Positions 8,620 through 17,739 are shown, counted from the stretch's first letter. The stretch: DNA of 64,000 nt from Methylacidiphilum kamchatkense Kam1 (GCF_007475525.1 NZ_CP037899.1:1488001-1552000); one strand, 5' to 3'. Program-made: numbers and translations. The notes: generated from the sequence alone by a model not told the origin.

Positions 8620-9297
8620 TTAAGCCTTCAGCCAAATCAACTTTTGGTTTTTGGCCATGACCTTAGCAGCAGGAATTTCAGGAGCCGCAGACAATACTTT
8701 TTCAATGATTGGTTGTTTTTTATTACCAGACACCAAAAACCAGATCTGATGTGCCATGTTTATCAAAGGAAATGTAAAGGTAAGTCGGATTTGTCCGCTA
8801 GTAGGCTGAAGCGAAAGAGCGGTATAGTGTACTTTTTCATCCAGAGCCTTTGAATTAGGGAAAAGTGAGGCGGTATGGCCATCTTCTCCAATGCCTAATA
8901 AGATCAAGTCAAAAATGGGAGGATTCCCTACTTTTTCAAGCAGCATTTTTTCATAGAGTGCAGCTGCTTGAGAAGGCTCTTCAGAGAGATGCCATCCATA
9001 AAATTGGAACTCCTTATTCGTAGCTCCTAAAGTTCTCCGAATCATTCCTTCGTTACTCTGAGCATCTTCAATTGGAACCCAGCGCTCGTCACCAAGCCAA
9101 AAACAAATTTTTCCCCAGGGTAATGTTTCTGTGCACAATCGCGCATAAAAAGGAACTGGCGTGCTGCCTCCCGATAAAGCCACATGGCATATTGGTTTAT
9201 GATATAAGGCAGTTTTTACTATTTCTTTAAAAGATAAAGTAAGGTAGTCAAGCCACTCTTCTAAGCTTTCAAAAGAGATCACATCTATCCGATGCAT
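8620..9297 (-). CDS. pgl: 6-phosphogluconolactonase
   Basis: A 225-residue protein of the Pgl/DevB type. It hydrolyses 6-phosphogluconolactone to 6-phosphogluconate, the second oxidative pentose phosphate step, in the cytoplasm. Family landmarks visible: HVALSGGSTP near residue 40, WGKICFWLGDERWVP (about 75-90), and LILLGIGEDGHTASLFP (about 132-148). Its length is typical. It starts 15 bp after the end of zwf, so the two form an operon and act consecutively. Confidence 0.96.
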   Translation of the reverse strand: MHRIDVISFESLEEWLDYLTLSFKEIVKTALYHKPICHVALSGGSTPVPFYARLCTETLPWGKICFWLGDERWVPIEDAQSNEGMIRRTLGATNKEFQFYGWHLSEEPSQAAALYEKMLLEKVGNPPIFDLILLGIGEDGHTASLFPNSKALDEKVHYTALSLQPTSGQIRLTFTFPLINMAHQIWFLVSGNKKQPIIEKVLSAAPEIPAAKVMAKNQKLIWLKA

Positions 9298-9312
9298 AGT
9301 TTTTCATACCAT

Positions 9313-10881
9313 TTAACTTTCAGCTTCCTGTATTTCTTCTTCTTCCTTTGGAGGAGGTCCCCAATAGCGGCCGTCTCTTCGCAACAATTCATCTGCTTCG
9401 ACAGGTCCCATAGAGCCGGGAGCATAGAGAGGAATAGAATCAACTTCTTCCTCATTCCATGCGTTTCTTAAAGCGTCGATAATTCTCCAAGCATATTCTA
9501 CTTCATCCGATCGGGTAAAAAGGGTTGATTCTCCATTCAGGGCATCCAACAGTAATCTTTCATAGGCTTCTGGAAAATAATGATCTCCATATCTCCTGTA
9601 ATAAAAATCCATCTTTGCCTCCTGCAGAGCAGGTAGATTGGGCACTTTGGTATTAAAAAGAAGATGAATCCCTTCGTTGGGTTGAATACGAATTTTCAAC
9701 CAGTTTCTTGCCACTTTTTTGGTGCTGTTTGCAAACAGGACGCAGGGAGGCCGATTGAAAACAATACAAATTTCGCTGAATTGTTTAGCCAACGCTTTTC
9801 CAGTTCTTAAATAAAAAGGTACCCCACTCCACCTCCAGTTATCGATTTCAAGTTTCACGCACACATAGGTTTCTGTAAGAGAATTCTTAGAGACCTTTTC
9901 TTCTTCCCTATAAGCTTTAATTGTTTTTCCTCCCAGAATCCCAGGTCCATACTGCGCACGGACGCTATTGTGCAGCCATTCTTCGGAAGATGGAATAGGT
10001 ACAGACTTTAAAACTTTCACTTTTTCATCTCTAATTGACTCGGCTTCAAGGGAAGCTGGAGGCTCCATGGCAATCAGACTGAAAAGCTGCATCAAATGGT
10101 TTTGTAGCATGTCCCGTGAAGCTCCAGTGGCATCATAGTATTCTCCACGACTCCCGATGGTTTGCGTCTCAGCAACGGTAATTTGTACATGATCGATATA
10201 TTTTCTGTCCCAGAGAGGCTCAAATATCGAATTACCAAACCGAAAATAAAGGAGATTTTGAACTGTTTCTTTACCCAGATAATGATCGATTCTAAAGATA
10301 CTTTTTTCAGGAAAATATTTTTGCAGAATAGAATTTAGCTCTCTGGCTGATTTTAAATCTGTACCAAAAGGCTTTTCTACAATGAGCCGTCTTTGTCCAG
10401 AGATTCCAGGCTGAGGATTTAAGCCAGCTTTTGCCAAATTTTCCGATACAATAGGAAAATACTTTGGAGCGGTTGCTAAGTAAAAAAGATGGTTATCCTT
10501 ATAATACTTGGATTCAGGCAAAGAGTTGAGGAGATGGGCAAGTTTCACATAATCTTCAGGATTTGCTAAATCCCCTTGCAAATAAAAGATTCTTTCCTCA
10601 AGCCATTGCCAAACCTCTGGATCTATAGGATGCGTATGGGAATAATCCTCTAGGGATTGTTTTAAAAGCGCCCTAAATTCTTTTTCTCCATACGGTCTGC
10701 GTGCAAAACCTACAATGACAAAATGATCTGGTAGTCGCCCATGCTTGCGAAGGTGATAAAAAGCAGGAATAATCTTCCTTTGGGTCAAATCACCAGTCGC
10801 TCCAAAAATAACAACCGCTGTCGGATCAATTTTTGTGGGATAACCAGAGATGGTGGACCGATGAGCTTTATGGCTTTGCAT
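9313..10881 (-). CDS. zwf: Glucose-6-phosphate 1-dehydrogenase
   Basis: A 522-residue protein that oxidises glucose-6-phosphate to 6-phosphogluconolactone with reduction of NADP(+). The N-terminal nucleotide-binding motif FGATGDLTQRKI (about residues 26-37) and the active-site signature RIDHYLGKE (about 197-205) are intact. Length matches bacterial Zwf. It is the first gene of a zwf-pgl pair. In an autotrophic or mixotrophic methanotroph this route would supply NADPH and pentoses. About 200 bp upstream separate it from the pmoC3 group. Confidence 0.97.
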   Translation of the reverse strand: MQSHKAHRSTISGYPTKIDPTAVVIFGATGDLTQRKIIPAFYHLRKHGRLPDHFVIVGFARRPYGEKEFRALLKQSLEDYSHTHPIDPEVWQWLEERIFYLQGDLANPEDYVKLAHLLNSLPESKYYKDNHLFYLATAPKYFPIVSENLAKAGLNPQPGISGQRRLIVEKPFGTDLKSARELNSILQKYFPEKSIFRIDHYLGKETVQNLLYFRFGNSIFEPLWDRKYIDHVQITVAETQTIGSRGEYYDATGASRDMLQNHLMQLFSLIAMEPPASLEAESIRDEKVKVLKSVPIPSSEEWLHNSVRAQYGPGILGGKTIKAYREEEKVSKNSLTETYVCVKLEIDNWRWSGVPFYLRTGKALAKQFSEICIVFNRPPCVLFANSTKKVARNWLKIRIQPNEGIHLLFNTKVPNLPALQEAKMDFYYRRYGDHYFPEAYERLLLDALNGESTLFTRSDEVEYAWRIIDALRNAWNEEEVDSIPLYAPGSMGPVEADELLRRDGRYWGPPPKEEEEIQEAES

Positions 10882-11022
10882 GAAAAAACCCCTTTTACTG
10901 GAAGACTATTTTTTGATGAAAATAGTAAATACTTAAAAACTCTTTTGATTGAGAGGTTGTTAAAAAAAATCAATTCAATAACAAAAGATCCTAAGGTTTA
11001 TATATAATAAGGATGTCTGCCG

Positions 11023-11060
11023 AACCTTAGAGAAAAAACAAAAGTTGTTTTCTTAAGGTT
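11023..11060. terminator. Imperfect inverted repeat after the pmoC3 transcription group
   Basis: AACCTTA at 11023 pairs with TAAGGTT ending at 11060, and an inner AGAAAA pairs with TTTTCT, with bulges. It lies 20 bp past the stop of the gene at 11081. A U tract is missing in the expected place on the minus strand, so it could be a weak terminator for either direction. Confidence 0.35.
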
Positions 11061-11080
11061 AAAAATACTGTGTTATTTTT

Positions 11081-11773
11081 TTATTCTGACTCTTCTTCTT
11101 CAGCCATTTTTCTCATTTTCCATTTAACGTAAAAAGACCGTTCATCATAGAGAATGAAGCTCAGAACAAAAGTAGCCAAAAGAATCCCCATCGCCCATGT
11201 AGCAACCCATCCTAAAGTATATTTCTGCATACCCACAGCAAGAGGAAATATAAAGTCAACATCCTGAGCAACCTGATCTTGGCTAATCGAATCAACCTTA
11301 TTCAGCAACTCTTCAGAGGCGGATTTTGGCACATGCAACACAATCTTATAATGGCCAGGATGATTAAAATTCACAGGAATTTTTGCAATACCATTAGAAT
11401 AAATGGTTGGAGGAATAGAAGCTATGGACCGATGTAAAGGCTCTTCAATCACTTCAATGCGAACAGGGGTATGATTAAGAACATTTTGAACACTGTAAAG
11501 ATCAAATACAAGTGTCATATTGCCAGTAAAAGGCACTTCATGACAATAAACAGTTCCACATTTTTCTAGATCAGAAAGTTTAGAATGTGGGAAAACATCC
11601 ATATGAATCGCAAAATCGCCTTTTTGCTGAATGGGGCATAAAGGTTTAGCAGGAACTAATCGGCCGTGCGCAAAGAGCGAAGAAAGAGAGAAAAATGGGG
11701 AAAAAAGGAGCACACACAAGATAGCCAATATTTTTATTTGCATTTTCTTATTGCTTTTCGGAGATTTTTTCAT
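11081..11773 (-). CDS. Secreted, C-terminally membrane-anchored protein encoded after pmoC3
   Basis: About 230 residues if started at the ATG at 11773, which has a GGGAG seven bases upstream. A longer frame from 11827 overlaps a hairpin and is less likely. A signal peptide of about 35 residues ends near S-L-F-A, which would leave a mature N-terminal His-Gly. The mature part has Cys residues (about 8, 36 and 41 of the mature chain, by eye), several His, and a beta-sandwich look. One TM segment lies near the C-terminus (about 185-207), followed by a charged tail. A mature N-terminal His is a copper ligand in proteobacterial PmoB and in CopC-like proteins, so a copper-handling or pMMO-accessory role is plausible but unproven. 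It does not carry an obvious PmoD signature. It lies 86 bp downstream of pmoC3. Confidence 0.75.
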   Translation of the reverse strand: MKKSPKSNKKMQIKILAILCVLLFSPFFSLSSLFAHGRLVPAKPLCPIQQKGDFAIHMDVFPHSKLSDLEKCGTVYCHEVPFTGNMTLVFDLYSVQNVLNHTPVRIEVIEEPLHRSIASIPPTIYSNGIAKIPVNFNHPGHYKIVLHVPKSASEELLNKVDSISQDQVAQDVDFIFPLAVGMQKYTLGWVATWAMGILLATFVLSFILYDERSFYVKWKMRKMAEEEESE

Positions 11774-11810
11774 TTGAATACTCCCAATAATCATTCTTTT
11801 ATAGGCTCGA

Positions 11811-11845
11811 GCGGGAAACCTTGCCAATAATTATAGGTTTCCCGC
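11811..11845. other. Hairpin directly after pmoC3
   Basis: GCGGGAAACC and GGTTTCCCGC form a perfect 10-bp stem with a 15-nt loop, 15 bp beyond the pmoC3 stop. On the pmo (minus) strand it is preceded by an A tract and not followed by a U tract, so it is not a classic terminator. It may cap and stabilise the pmoC mRNA. On the plus strand an eight-T tract follows, so it could terminate antisense transcription. Confidence 0.7.
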
Positions 11846-11859
11846 CCTTTTTTTTCAAC

Positions 11860-12690
11860 TTATATTTCGCACAATTCCATTTTTGTTGTTCTCTCTGGGT
11901 CCTCTAACACCACCGCAGGTGGCGTAGCTGGCTTGCCATAGTAGACCTGCTTGATCAGCTCCAGGACTCTTGGGCAAGCTTGAAGCCATGTGCCAAGAAT
12001 TGCCAGAGCTCCCCACCCAAACATGACGAATCCCCAGTGCAATGGGGCCACAAACAGCTCTTCCATAAACCAACGGGTATGACCAAATTCGTTCAAACCG
12101 ACGTTGGGGAAGATCATCAAGGGAGAGCCAACCAGCACCGCATAGGGTACAGAGAAAGCTCTCGCATAGGCGGGAAGTCTTGTCATGGCATACACCATCG
12201 ATCCTACCCCAGCTATGATGTAAATAGGATAGCTCTGATAGAACTCGATGATGTGGCTTGGTGTGAAGTCCGTATCCCTAATCACCGTCTGATGCCATGT
12301 GCCGTCTTGCTCCGTATAGTAGCTTGCTCCCCAGTAGAGTAGAACGGTATAAACCACGACAAATAATCCAAGGTTCCAATACCGCCTTAACTCTTCTGCA
12401 GGGGCAAGGTTTTCCATCGCACGATCCCTGGTCACCCACAACCAGGAGCAGAGCGCGATGAGTGTCAGCGGCTCAAGAATCAGCTCGGTGTAAAGGATAC
12501 TCATCCAATAGGTCTGATACTCCGGAGTGAAGTAATCCAATCCCTTGGAAAACGCAAAGGCTCGCTCATAGGCATTCACAGCAATTTCAAAGGCTGTGAT
12601 GATGGCTAGAGCAATCCAGAGGTTTTTCCAAGAGAAGGCTGACTTGTCCGGTATCGATATCGAGACCGTTTGCGTTGTCGCTTGTGCCAT
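11860..12690 (-). CDS. pmoC: Particulate methane monooxygenase subunit C, third copy (no pmoAB partner)
   Basis: A 276-residue membrane protein with six or so TM segments. The copper ligands known from proteobacterial PmoC are present: Asp and His in QDGTWH, His in TPSH (the Cu_C site), and Asn, His and His in NEFGH and APLH (the second, CuD-type site). It is nearly identical to the pmoC2 product, with differences concentrated in the last 15 residues and a short internal stretch. A strong AAAGGAGG precedes the ATG. No pmoA or pmoB follows; the next gene is the secreted protein at 11081. Extra solitary pmoC copies are known in methanotrophs and can be needed under particular growth conditions. 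Confidence 0.96.
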   Translation of the reverse strand: MAQATTQTVSISIPDKSAFSWKNLWIALAIITAFEIAVNAYERAFAFSKGLDYFTPEYQTYWMSILYTELILEPLTLIALCSWLWVTRDRAMENLAPAEELRRYWNLGLFVVVYTVLLYWGASYYTEQDGTWHQTVIRDTDFTPSHIIEFYQSYPIYIIAGVGSMVYAMTRLPAYARAFSVPYAVLVGSPLMIFPNVGLNEFGHTRWFMEELFVAPLHWGFVMFGWGALAILGTWLQACPRVLELIKQVYYGKPATPPAVVLEDPERTTKMELCEI

Positions 12691-12716
12691 ATATCAACCT
12701 CCTTTAATCCATTATC

Positions 12717-12737
12717 GTCTCCATCTCTAATGGAGAC
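12717..12737. promoter_or_regulatory. Inverted repeat in the pmoC3 leader
   Basis: GTCTCCAT and ATGGAGAC form a perfect 8-bp inverted repeat around a 5-nt spacer, 27 bp before the pmoC3 start codon. A TATAGT hexamer lies just upstream on the minus strand and could be a -10 element, which would place the repeat at or just after the transcription start. It could be an operator or a 5' UTR hairpin. Confidence 0.5.
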
Positions 12738-14217
12738 TAACTATAATCAATTAATCTTTTTTAAGGATTCAAACAGACATTTCTTGTATTTGATATTAGG
12801 ATATTCCTGGTATCATCACAAGGTTTATAATTCTTCTATTTTTATTTGATTGCTTTTCTCATCTATTTAAAAGATTCTTAAATATATATTATAATAAATA
12901 ATAAATCATATTATTAATATATCTTATAGAAATAGTTTATTTTTAGGCTAATCTATAAAAAATATTTTCTCTTTTACCTAATTAATAACAAGTTATGACT
13001 CCTATTGTCTTTATTTCATTGAATCATAATCCATTAGCTAGGTGCCTTGATTTTTTCTTCAGATCTTCAGAAATAGTTCATGTAAATTCTCTAACTCTGG
13101 AATCAATTGTTTGATTGATGATCACACGACTCTATTGCTTTTCTTTCTAAAATGGAGCAGTTAAGGAGCAGAAAGGGTGCACCAATAGTGTTAAGTCTAT
13201 CCATTTCACTTCTGATACGATGGGAAAATAGAAGACAGGTTGATTGCCCAACGTTTCGATTCGTCAACGTTGCATCCAGGGTTGTATCATGCCGCGGATA
13301 GGACGGACCGTTAGACTATTGATTATTCATCTCTCTTTATCCTCGAATAGAAAAAATTTGGAGTAGATAAAAACTGAAAATAACTATCCATTCCCTTCTA
13401 AAAATTTAAGTAAATGCAATGTTTTTCTTATCATTCCTGTAGGTAGTGTGACACAGAACCTCCTGCCGATAAACACTTCCTGCTATTCCAACATTGTAGG
13501 CTTTACTTTGAATGCTACTTATACATTTACCACTCCCTTTTTATTCTTGGAAATTCTTCTGGCAATTTTTGCCATGCCTATCCCTAGAGCAGTTCCATAG
13601 TGGTGTTTTATGGTTCTTCCTGAGTAGAATGGACTGGAAACAAAGCCTATGATTGATATCCTTTTCTAGTGCTAAGAAGTTCCATTCGAGTTGAATTAAA
13701 TATTTTGAATTATGTATCTTTGTGATGCACTCTACCAGCCAGTTAACCTTTTGGATCAATATTTCTGAGATCTATAGCTATAACATAGCTGGCTATTGGG
13801 TTGGTGCTGTCAGTGCATTTTTTTATTCATGTAAATCGAAAAACAAAGGAGAAAGGTTGCGGATACACTCCTAATCTCTTAAGGGAATTCCTAGGCGATT
13901 GCAGGCTATCATTTCCACTAGAGAAAGGATGAGGAAAATCTATCTGAGCTTAGAGGCTGAGTAAAAATATTCATTTTTGCTATAGAGAGGTGAAAAACAA
14001 ACCATAGATCAACAAAACTAAATTTTCTGAAACCACTAGAACTGCCCATTTTGTTCTGCTCTTTCAAAACGACCAATAGGTATTCGATCAACTTCGGTAT
14101 GGTTAGCCAGATTTAATCGCAAGGCAGGATGCACAAGGAAAAACCTGTTGATCCGTTAAAATAACATTCCAGGATATGAGCCTTAAAGGAAAACGAATTG
14201 GGATTATCCCCATTAAC
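12738..14217. other. Long A/T-rich non-coding stretch between pmoB2 and pmoC3
   Basis: About 1.5 kb with no credible gene. The part next to pmoC3 (to about 13000) is very A/T rich and presumably holds its promoter. The remainder has balanced composition but only short frames with no recognisable domain, and no inverted ends or transposase motif that I can identify. It may be decayed coding DNA, for example lost pmoA/pmoB partners of pmoC3 or a degraded insertion. I could not align any part of it to PmoA or PmoB by eye. Confidence 0.5.
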
Positions 14218-14254
14218 AAAAGGCCCCCTTCCAGAATCCTAGAAGAGGGCTTTT
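14218..14254 (-). terminator. Terminator-like hairpin after pmoB2
   Basis: On the minus strand an AAAAGCCC...CTTC arm pairs with GAAG...GGGCCTTTT, ending in four U. It lies 31 bp past the pmoB2 stop, which fits the end of the pmoC2A2B2 transcript. Confidence 0.75.
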
Positions 14255-14284
14255 GTCTAATTAAGTACGAATTGTTATATATAA

Positions 14285-15574
14285 TTACATACCGCCGCCC
14301 ATGGTAGCGCCGAATTTTGGAATGACGATTTGGTCGGCAATAGCAAAGACTTGACGTGTTCCAGAAGTATCCGTAAAGAACAGAAGTCCACCAAATCGGT
14401 TCGTTGACTCATGATACATTGTGAGTCTTTGATTTTCCCATTCTGCACTCTGCATGGAGACTTCTAATGTCTTTGTTTCTCCTGGATTGATTGGTTCCGA
14501 TGGGGTTACCCTCATAGGACCACCATTTACTTCAGGATAGTTTTCATTCCAAGTATTTCCAGGGACATCGGGATTTAAAAACCTGACGTTAGCAGTTAAA
14601 AACTCTTTTAACACGACAGGTTTATCACCGATGTTTTTAACCTGCAAATGGAATGACAGGGTGCGGCCTGGAACATCGTAAGTCGCATCTGTGACTTCAG
14701 CTTGAATTAAAGCTGGTTCCGGAGGCAGAGGTTTGATATAGTATTTTGTTTCCTGAATCGGGATCGTTATTGGATACTGAGCTTTGGTTATCATTGCTGC
14801 AGCAGCAACCAATACGATCGTTCCGATGGTAAACAGGAAACAGACCTGTCTATCCATGGGGCTGAATAGATCCTCTTTTCTTCCAGCTGCCACTAATCCA
14901 AGCCTTCTTGTGAAGGGCTTAGAGCACCAATATACAAGCCAGACTACCGCAATGGCAGAAGTTAGCAGCGTCCAAGCTATCATTCGGCCTTCCCCATAAT
15001 TTTCTAGATCGATTGTATTCCCTAACAAGGTCTTTACTGGATTGGTAAAACCAGCACCAGAGCCTTCAATCGTCAAGAATTCTTCCGGTCCGATGAACGG
15101 TCCAGCTTCTTCCATACTAACCATAGGACCAACAGGCCATATTCCGGGTGTTCTGGCTTGATTAATCATCTTATATTCGTAAACTCCTCCTTTTTCCAAC
15201 ACCACAGAATTAAATTGGAAGTACTTTTCATTGACAAAAATAGCCTTCCGCAACACCTGTGGTCCAGGAACGAAGAAGTTAAAGAAGGATATTCCTGAAA
15301 AAGGAATTTCTTGAGGCCATGTTGGCATGAGCATCACTTTACCCGTGCAGGTGAATTCGTCTCCGACTTTCACCCTATTGCTAGGAGTAAATGAAAATCG
15401 GGTATCGAAAAAGGTAACGGTACGCATTCTCAAGAATGCCTCTTGAGATTTTGCTCCCATTCCCTGCACAGCAAAAAGAGATGACATAGGAGCCAGCATT
15501 AGCCCGGAGAGCAAAATTGCTCCTCCTACTCTGACTAATTTTTTCATCCCAGTTTCGCAGTTGAATATTTTCAC
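14285..15574 (-). CDS. pmoB: Particulate methane monooxygenase subunit B, copy 2
   Basis: A 429-residue protein with a signal peptide (about 1-36), a periplasmic cupredoxin-like domain, two TM helices (about 200-222 and 248-268) and a second periplasmic cupredoxin-like domain. The start is GTG at 15574 with AAAGGAG eight bases upstream. The histidines that bind copper in Methylococcus PmoB are absent: the mature N-terminal region reads VQGMGAKSQ instead of HGEKSQ, the RTIHWYD His is Thr, and the HVH pair is replaced by PVG. This loss is known for verrucomicrobial pMMO. It is about 80% identical by eye to the copy at 17807. Last gene of the pmoC2A2B2 operon. Confidence 0.96.
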   Translation of the reverse strand: MKIFNCETGMKKLVRVGGAILLSGLMLAPMSSLFAVQGMGAKSQEAFLRMRTVTFFDTRFSFTPSNRVKVGDEFTCTGKVMLMPTWPQEIPFSGISFFNFFVPGPQVLRKAIFVNEKYFQFNSVVLEKGGVYEYKMINQARTPGIWPVGPMVSMEEAGPFIGPEEFLTIEGSGAGFTNPVKTLLGNTIDLENYGEGRMIAWTLLTSAIAVVWLVYWCSKPFTRRLGLVAAGRKEDLFSPMDRQVCFLFTIGTIVLVAAAAMITKAQYPITIPIQETKYYIKPLPPEPALIQAEVTDATYDVPGRTLSFHLQVKNIGDKPVVLKEFLTANVRFLNPDVPGNTWNENYPEVNGGPMRVTPSEPINPGETKTLEVSMQSAEWENQRLTMYHESTNRFGGLLFFTDTSGTRQVFAIADQIVIPKFGATMGGGM

Positions 15575-15596
15575 TTCGTTTTCTCCTTTTGTGTTT

Positions 15597-15624
15597 GAGG
15601 GGAAGATTCTCCCATCCTCCCCTC
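15597..15624. other. Hairpin between pmoA2 and pmoB2
   Basis: GAGGGGA and TCCCCTC can pair across a 14-nt loop in the short pmoA2-pmoB2 gap. The 3' side sits just before the pmoB2 ribosome-binding site on the minus strand, so it could tune processing or translation between the two genes. Confidence 0.5.
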
Positions 15625-15637
15625 TTCCTTCTATACT

Positions 15638-16375
15638 TTACACCTTCGAATGTTTTATAAATTTGGTCCACCCGAAGAAATATCCGAAGTACCACCATAT
15701 AAAGTACATAATGACCGAACAGAACCCTGAGAAAAATGCCGAGACTCCAAGCACGCCTCCAGCAAAGCTTCTCATTGTTCCTGTTTCGACCATACGGATG
15801 TACTCAGGAGTGGAGGTTCGGATGTACTGATATTGAATTAGGTCAGCAACACTCATGAGCTGTCCATAGTATTCCACAGGAACATGGTATGGAGCAATCA
15901 TGGGCCAATTCGAAGGATAGAAGAGCCATCCCCACAGCTCTCCTCCGATGAGCGCTGTCACCACAAAGTTATTGGTGATCATTAAAACGCCATCGAGGAC
16001 AATCGCTTGCGGAAGAAGCGTTTCAGGGAAAACGAAATTCAAAGGGTAATGTGCCCAACCCCAGAAATTCCAGTACCTGTTCATCCACTGACCAAAAAAC
16101 AATCCGGCACAGCTAAAGGTTGCTCCTATAGGCGCTTTAAACTTTGTCCACAGGATAGCCTGACAAGCTGCTGGGAAAGTTATGTCCATGATAGGCGCAA
16201 CCACTGGCCACCACATTCTATCTTTCCAGTCGATCCAGAAAGACCAGTCCCCGGCTGTCAGCATCTGATGGATGTGAAAGCCAGAAAGGATAGCAAGAAA
16301 CATCGATACAAGAACGACAATGTCGAACTTTCTTTCGAGTGCCCTTGCTTCGGCTTCTGCAGCTACTTGTTGCAT
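15638..16375 (-). CDS. pmoA: Particulate methane monooxygenase subunit A, copy 2
   Basis: A 245-residue integral membrane protein of about seven TM helices, the usual PmoA size. The conserved AGDWSFWIDWKDRMWWPVV stretch (about residues 41-59) and RYWNFWGW (about 98-105) are the standard PmoA landmarks used for pmoA surveys. It starts with ATG preceded by AGGAGG. Middle gene of pmoC2A2B2; it is structural in the membrane trimer and contacts PmoC. Confidence 0.97.
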   Translation of the reverse strand: MQQVAAEAEARALERKFDIVVLVSMFLAILSGFHIHQMLTAGDWSFWIDWKDRMWWPVVAPIMDITFPAACQAILWTKFKAPIGATFSCAGLFFGQWMNRYWNFWGWAHYPLNFVFPETLLPQAIVLDGVLMITNNFVVTALIGGELWGWLFYPSNWPMIAPYHVPVEYYGQLMSVADLIQYQYIRTSTPEYIRMVETGTMRSFAGGVLGVSAFFSGFCSVIMYFIWWYFGYFFGWTKFIKHSKV

Positions 16376-16395
16376 ATTTTTCCTCCTTTTCTTTT

Positions 16396-16426
16396 GGAAT
16401 GGCGAGTTGAATCAACCCGCCATTCC
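16396..16426. other. Hairpin between pmoC2 and pmoA2
   Basis: GGAATGGCG and CGCCATTCC form a perfect 9-bp stem, extended by an inner GTTGA/TCAAC pairing, starting 24 bp past the pmoC2 stop. No U tract follows on the minus strand, so it is not a full terminator; an mRNA-stabilising or processing role is likely. Confidence 0.7.
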
Positions 16427-16449
16427 ATCGAATCCTTTATTTCTTAGTA

Positions 16450-17280
16450 TCAAACTTCACATAGAGCCGGATCCGTAGCTTTTTCAGGGTCGTTCAACAC
16501 AACCGCAGGTGGCGTAGCCGGCTTGCCATAGTAGACCTGTTTGATCAGTTCTACCACTCTTGGGCATATCTGGAGCCATGTGCCAAGAATTGCCAGAGCT
16601 CCCCACCCAAACATGACGAATCCCCAGTGCAATGGGGCCACAAACAGCTCTTCCATAAACCAACGGGTATGACCAAATTCGTTCAAACCGACGTTGGGGA
16701 AGATCATCAAGGGAGAGCCAACCAGCACCGCATAGGGTACTGAAAATGCTTTCGCATATTGAGGCAATCTTGTCATTGCATACACCATCGATCCTACCCC
16801 AGCCACAATATAGATAGGATAGCTCTGATAGAACTCGATGATGTGGCTTGGTGTGAAGTCCGTATCCCTAATCACCGTCTGATGCCATGTGCCGTCTTGC
16901 TCCGTATAGTAGCTTGCTCCCCAGTAGAGTAGAACGGTATAAACCACGACAAATAATCCAAGGTTCCAATACCGCCTTAACTCCTCTGCAGGGGCAAGGT
17001 TTTCCATCGCACGATCCCTGGTCACCCACAACCAGGAGCAGAGCGCGATGAGTGTCGTCGGCTCAAGAATCAGCTCGGTGTAGAGGATACTCATCCAATA
17101 GGTCTGATAGTCCGGAGTGAAGTAGTCCAATCCCTTGGCAAACGCAAAGGCTCGCTCATAGACATTCACAGCAATTTCAAAGGCTGTGATGATGGCTAGA
17201 GCAATCCAGAGGTTTTTCCAAGAGAAGGCTGACTTGTCCGGTATCGATATCGAGACCGTTTGCGTTGTCGCTTGTGCCAT
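16450..17280 (-). CDS. pmoC: Particulate methane monooxygenase subunit C, copy 2
   Basis: A 276-residue membrane subunit with all PmoC metal ligands present: Asp and His in QDGTWH, His in TPSH, Asn and His in NEFGH, and His in APLH. Two DNA blocks of about 167 and 170 bp are identical to pmoC3 (11984-12150 and 12224-12393 correspond to positions 4590 higher). An AAAGGAGG lies upstream of the ATG. First gene of pmoC2A2B2, so this operon has the usual C-A-B order. Since PmoB lacks its copper ligands, catalysis is expected to rely on the PmoC sites. Confidence 0.97.
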   Translation of the reverse strand: MAQATTQTVSISIPDKSAFSWKNLWIALAIITAFEIAVNVYERAFAFAKGLDYFTPDYQTYWMSILYTELILEPTTLIALCSWLWVTRDRAMENLAPAEELRRYWNLGLFVVVYTVLLYWGASYYTEQDGTWHQTVIRDTDFTPSHIIEFYQSYPIYIVAGVGSMVYAMTRLPQYAKAFSVPYAVLVGSPLMIFPNVGLNEFGHTRWFMEELFVAPLHWGFVMFGWGALAILGTWLQICPRVVELIKQVYYGKPATPPAVVLNDPEKATDPALCEV

Positions 17281-17739
17281 GTATCAACCTCCTTTTACCG
17301 ATTAGTCTCTGTTTTTTATTGAATAGAAGATGAGGATTTTTACTCTTATAGCATAGCCTTCCCTTTATCCCTTTAGGCTATTCTTTTCCCCATCCTTATA
17401 ACATTACAAGTTATGGTTCGCTAACTCGAATGTTCATGGCAACCGTAACTCATCCTTCTTGCCCATGACAATTAGATCATACTCTGTATTCTATCTAAGG
17501 TATAACCCGTATATGACATAAGATTACACCTTAGGATCTTACAGACATATAAAAATAAAAGAATTAATAAAAATGATACAGAATTTAAATAGGTAGAATC
17601 ATGTATGTTATTTTTCTCATCATTCTATTTAATATATTATTATGTAGGGGATAAAAGTGGCTTATAAGAATGAATATCACCGAAAAGGAAAGATAACCCC
17701 TTCGATATTATGGAGTTTTATAACTAATTCTTTTCACAG
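17281..17739 (-). promoter_or_regulatory. pmoC2 leader and promoter region
   Basis: About 460 bp without a gene. Near pmoC2 the minus strand has ATAGCC and GGCTAT flanking a doubled AAAGGGA motif, followed by TATGCTATAAG, which could supply a -10 element. The distal part is A/T rich. Assignment as promoter rests on position; no transcription start can be read. Confidence 0.45.

Noticed and set aside
11848-11855. T tract next to the pmoC3 hairpin as a terminator of the pmo transcript
   Set aside because: The T tract is on the plus strand; on the pmo strand the hairpin lacks a U tract.
13541-13759. 72-codon minus-strand frame in the pmo gap
   Set aside because: No ribosome site, no recognisable motif and atypical composition; probably chance.
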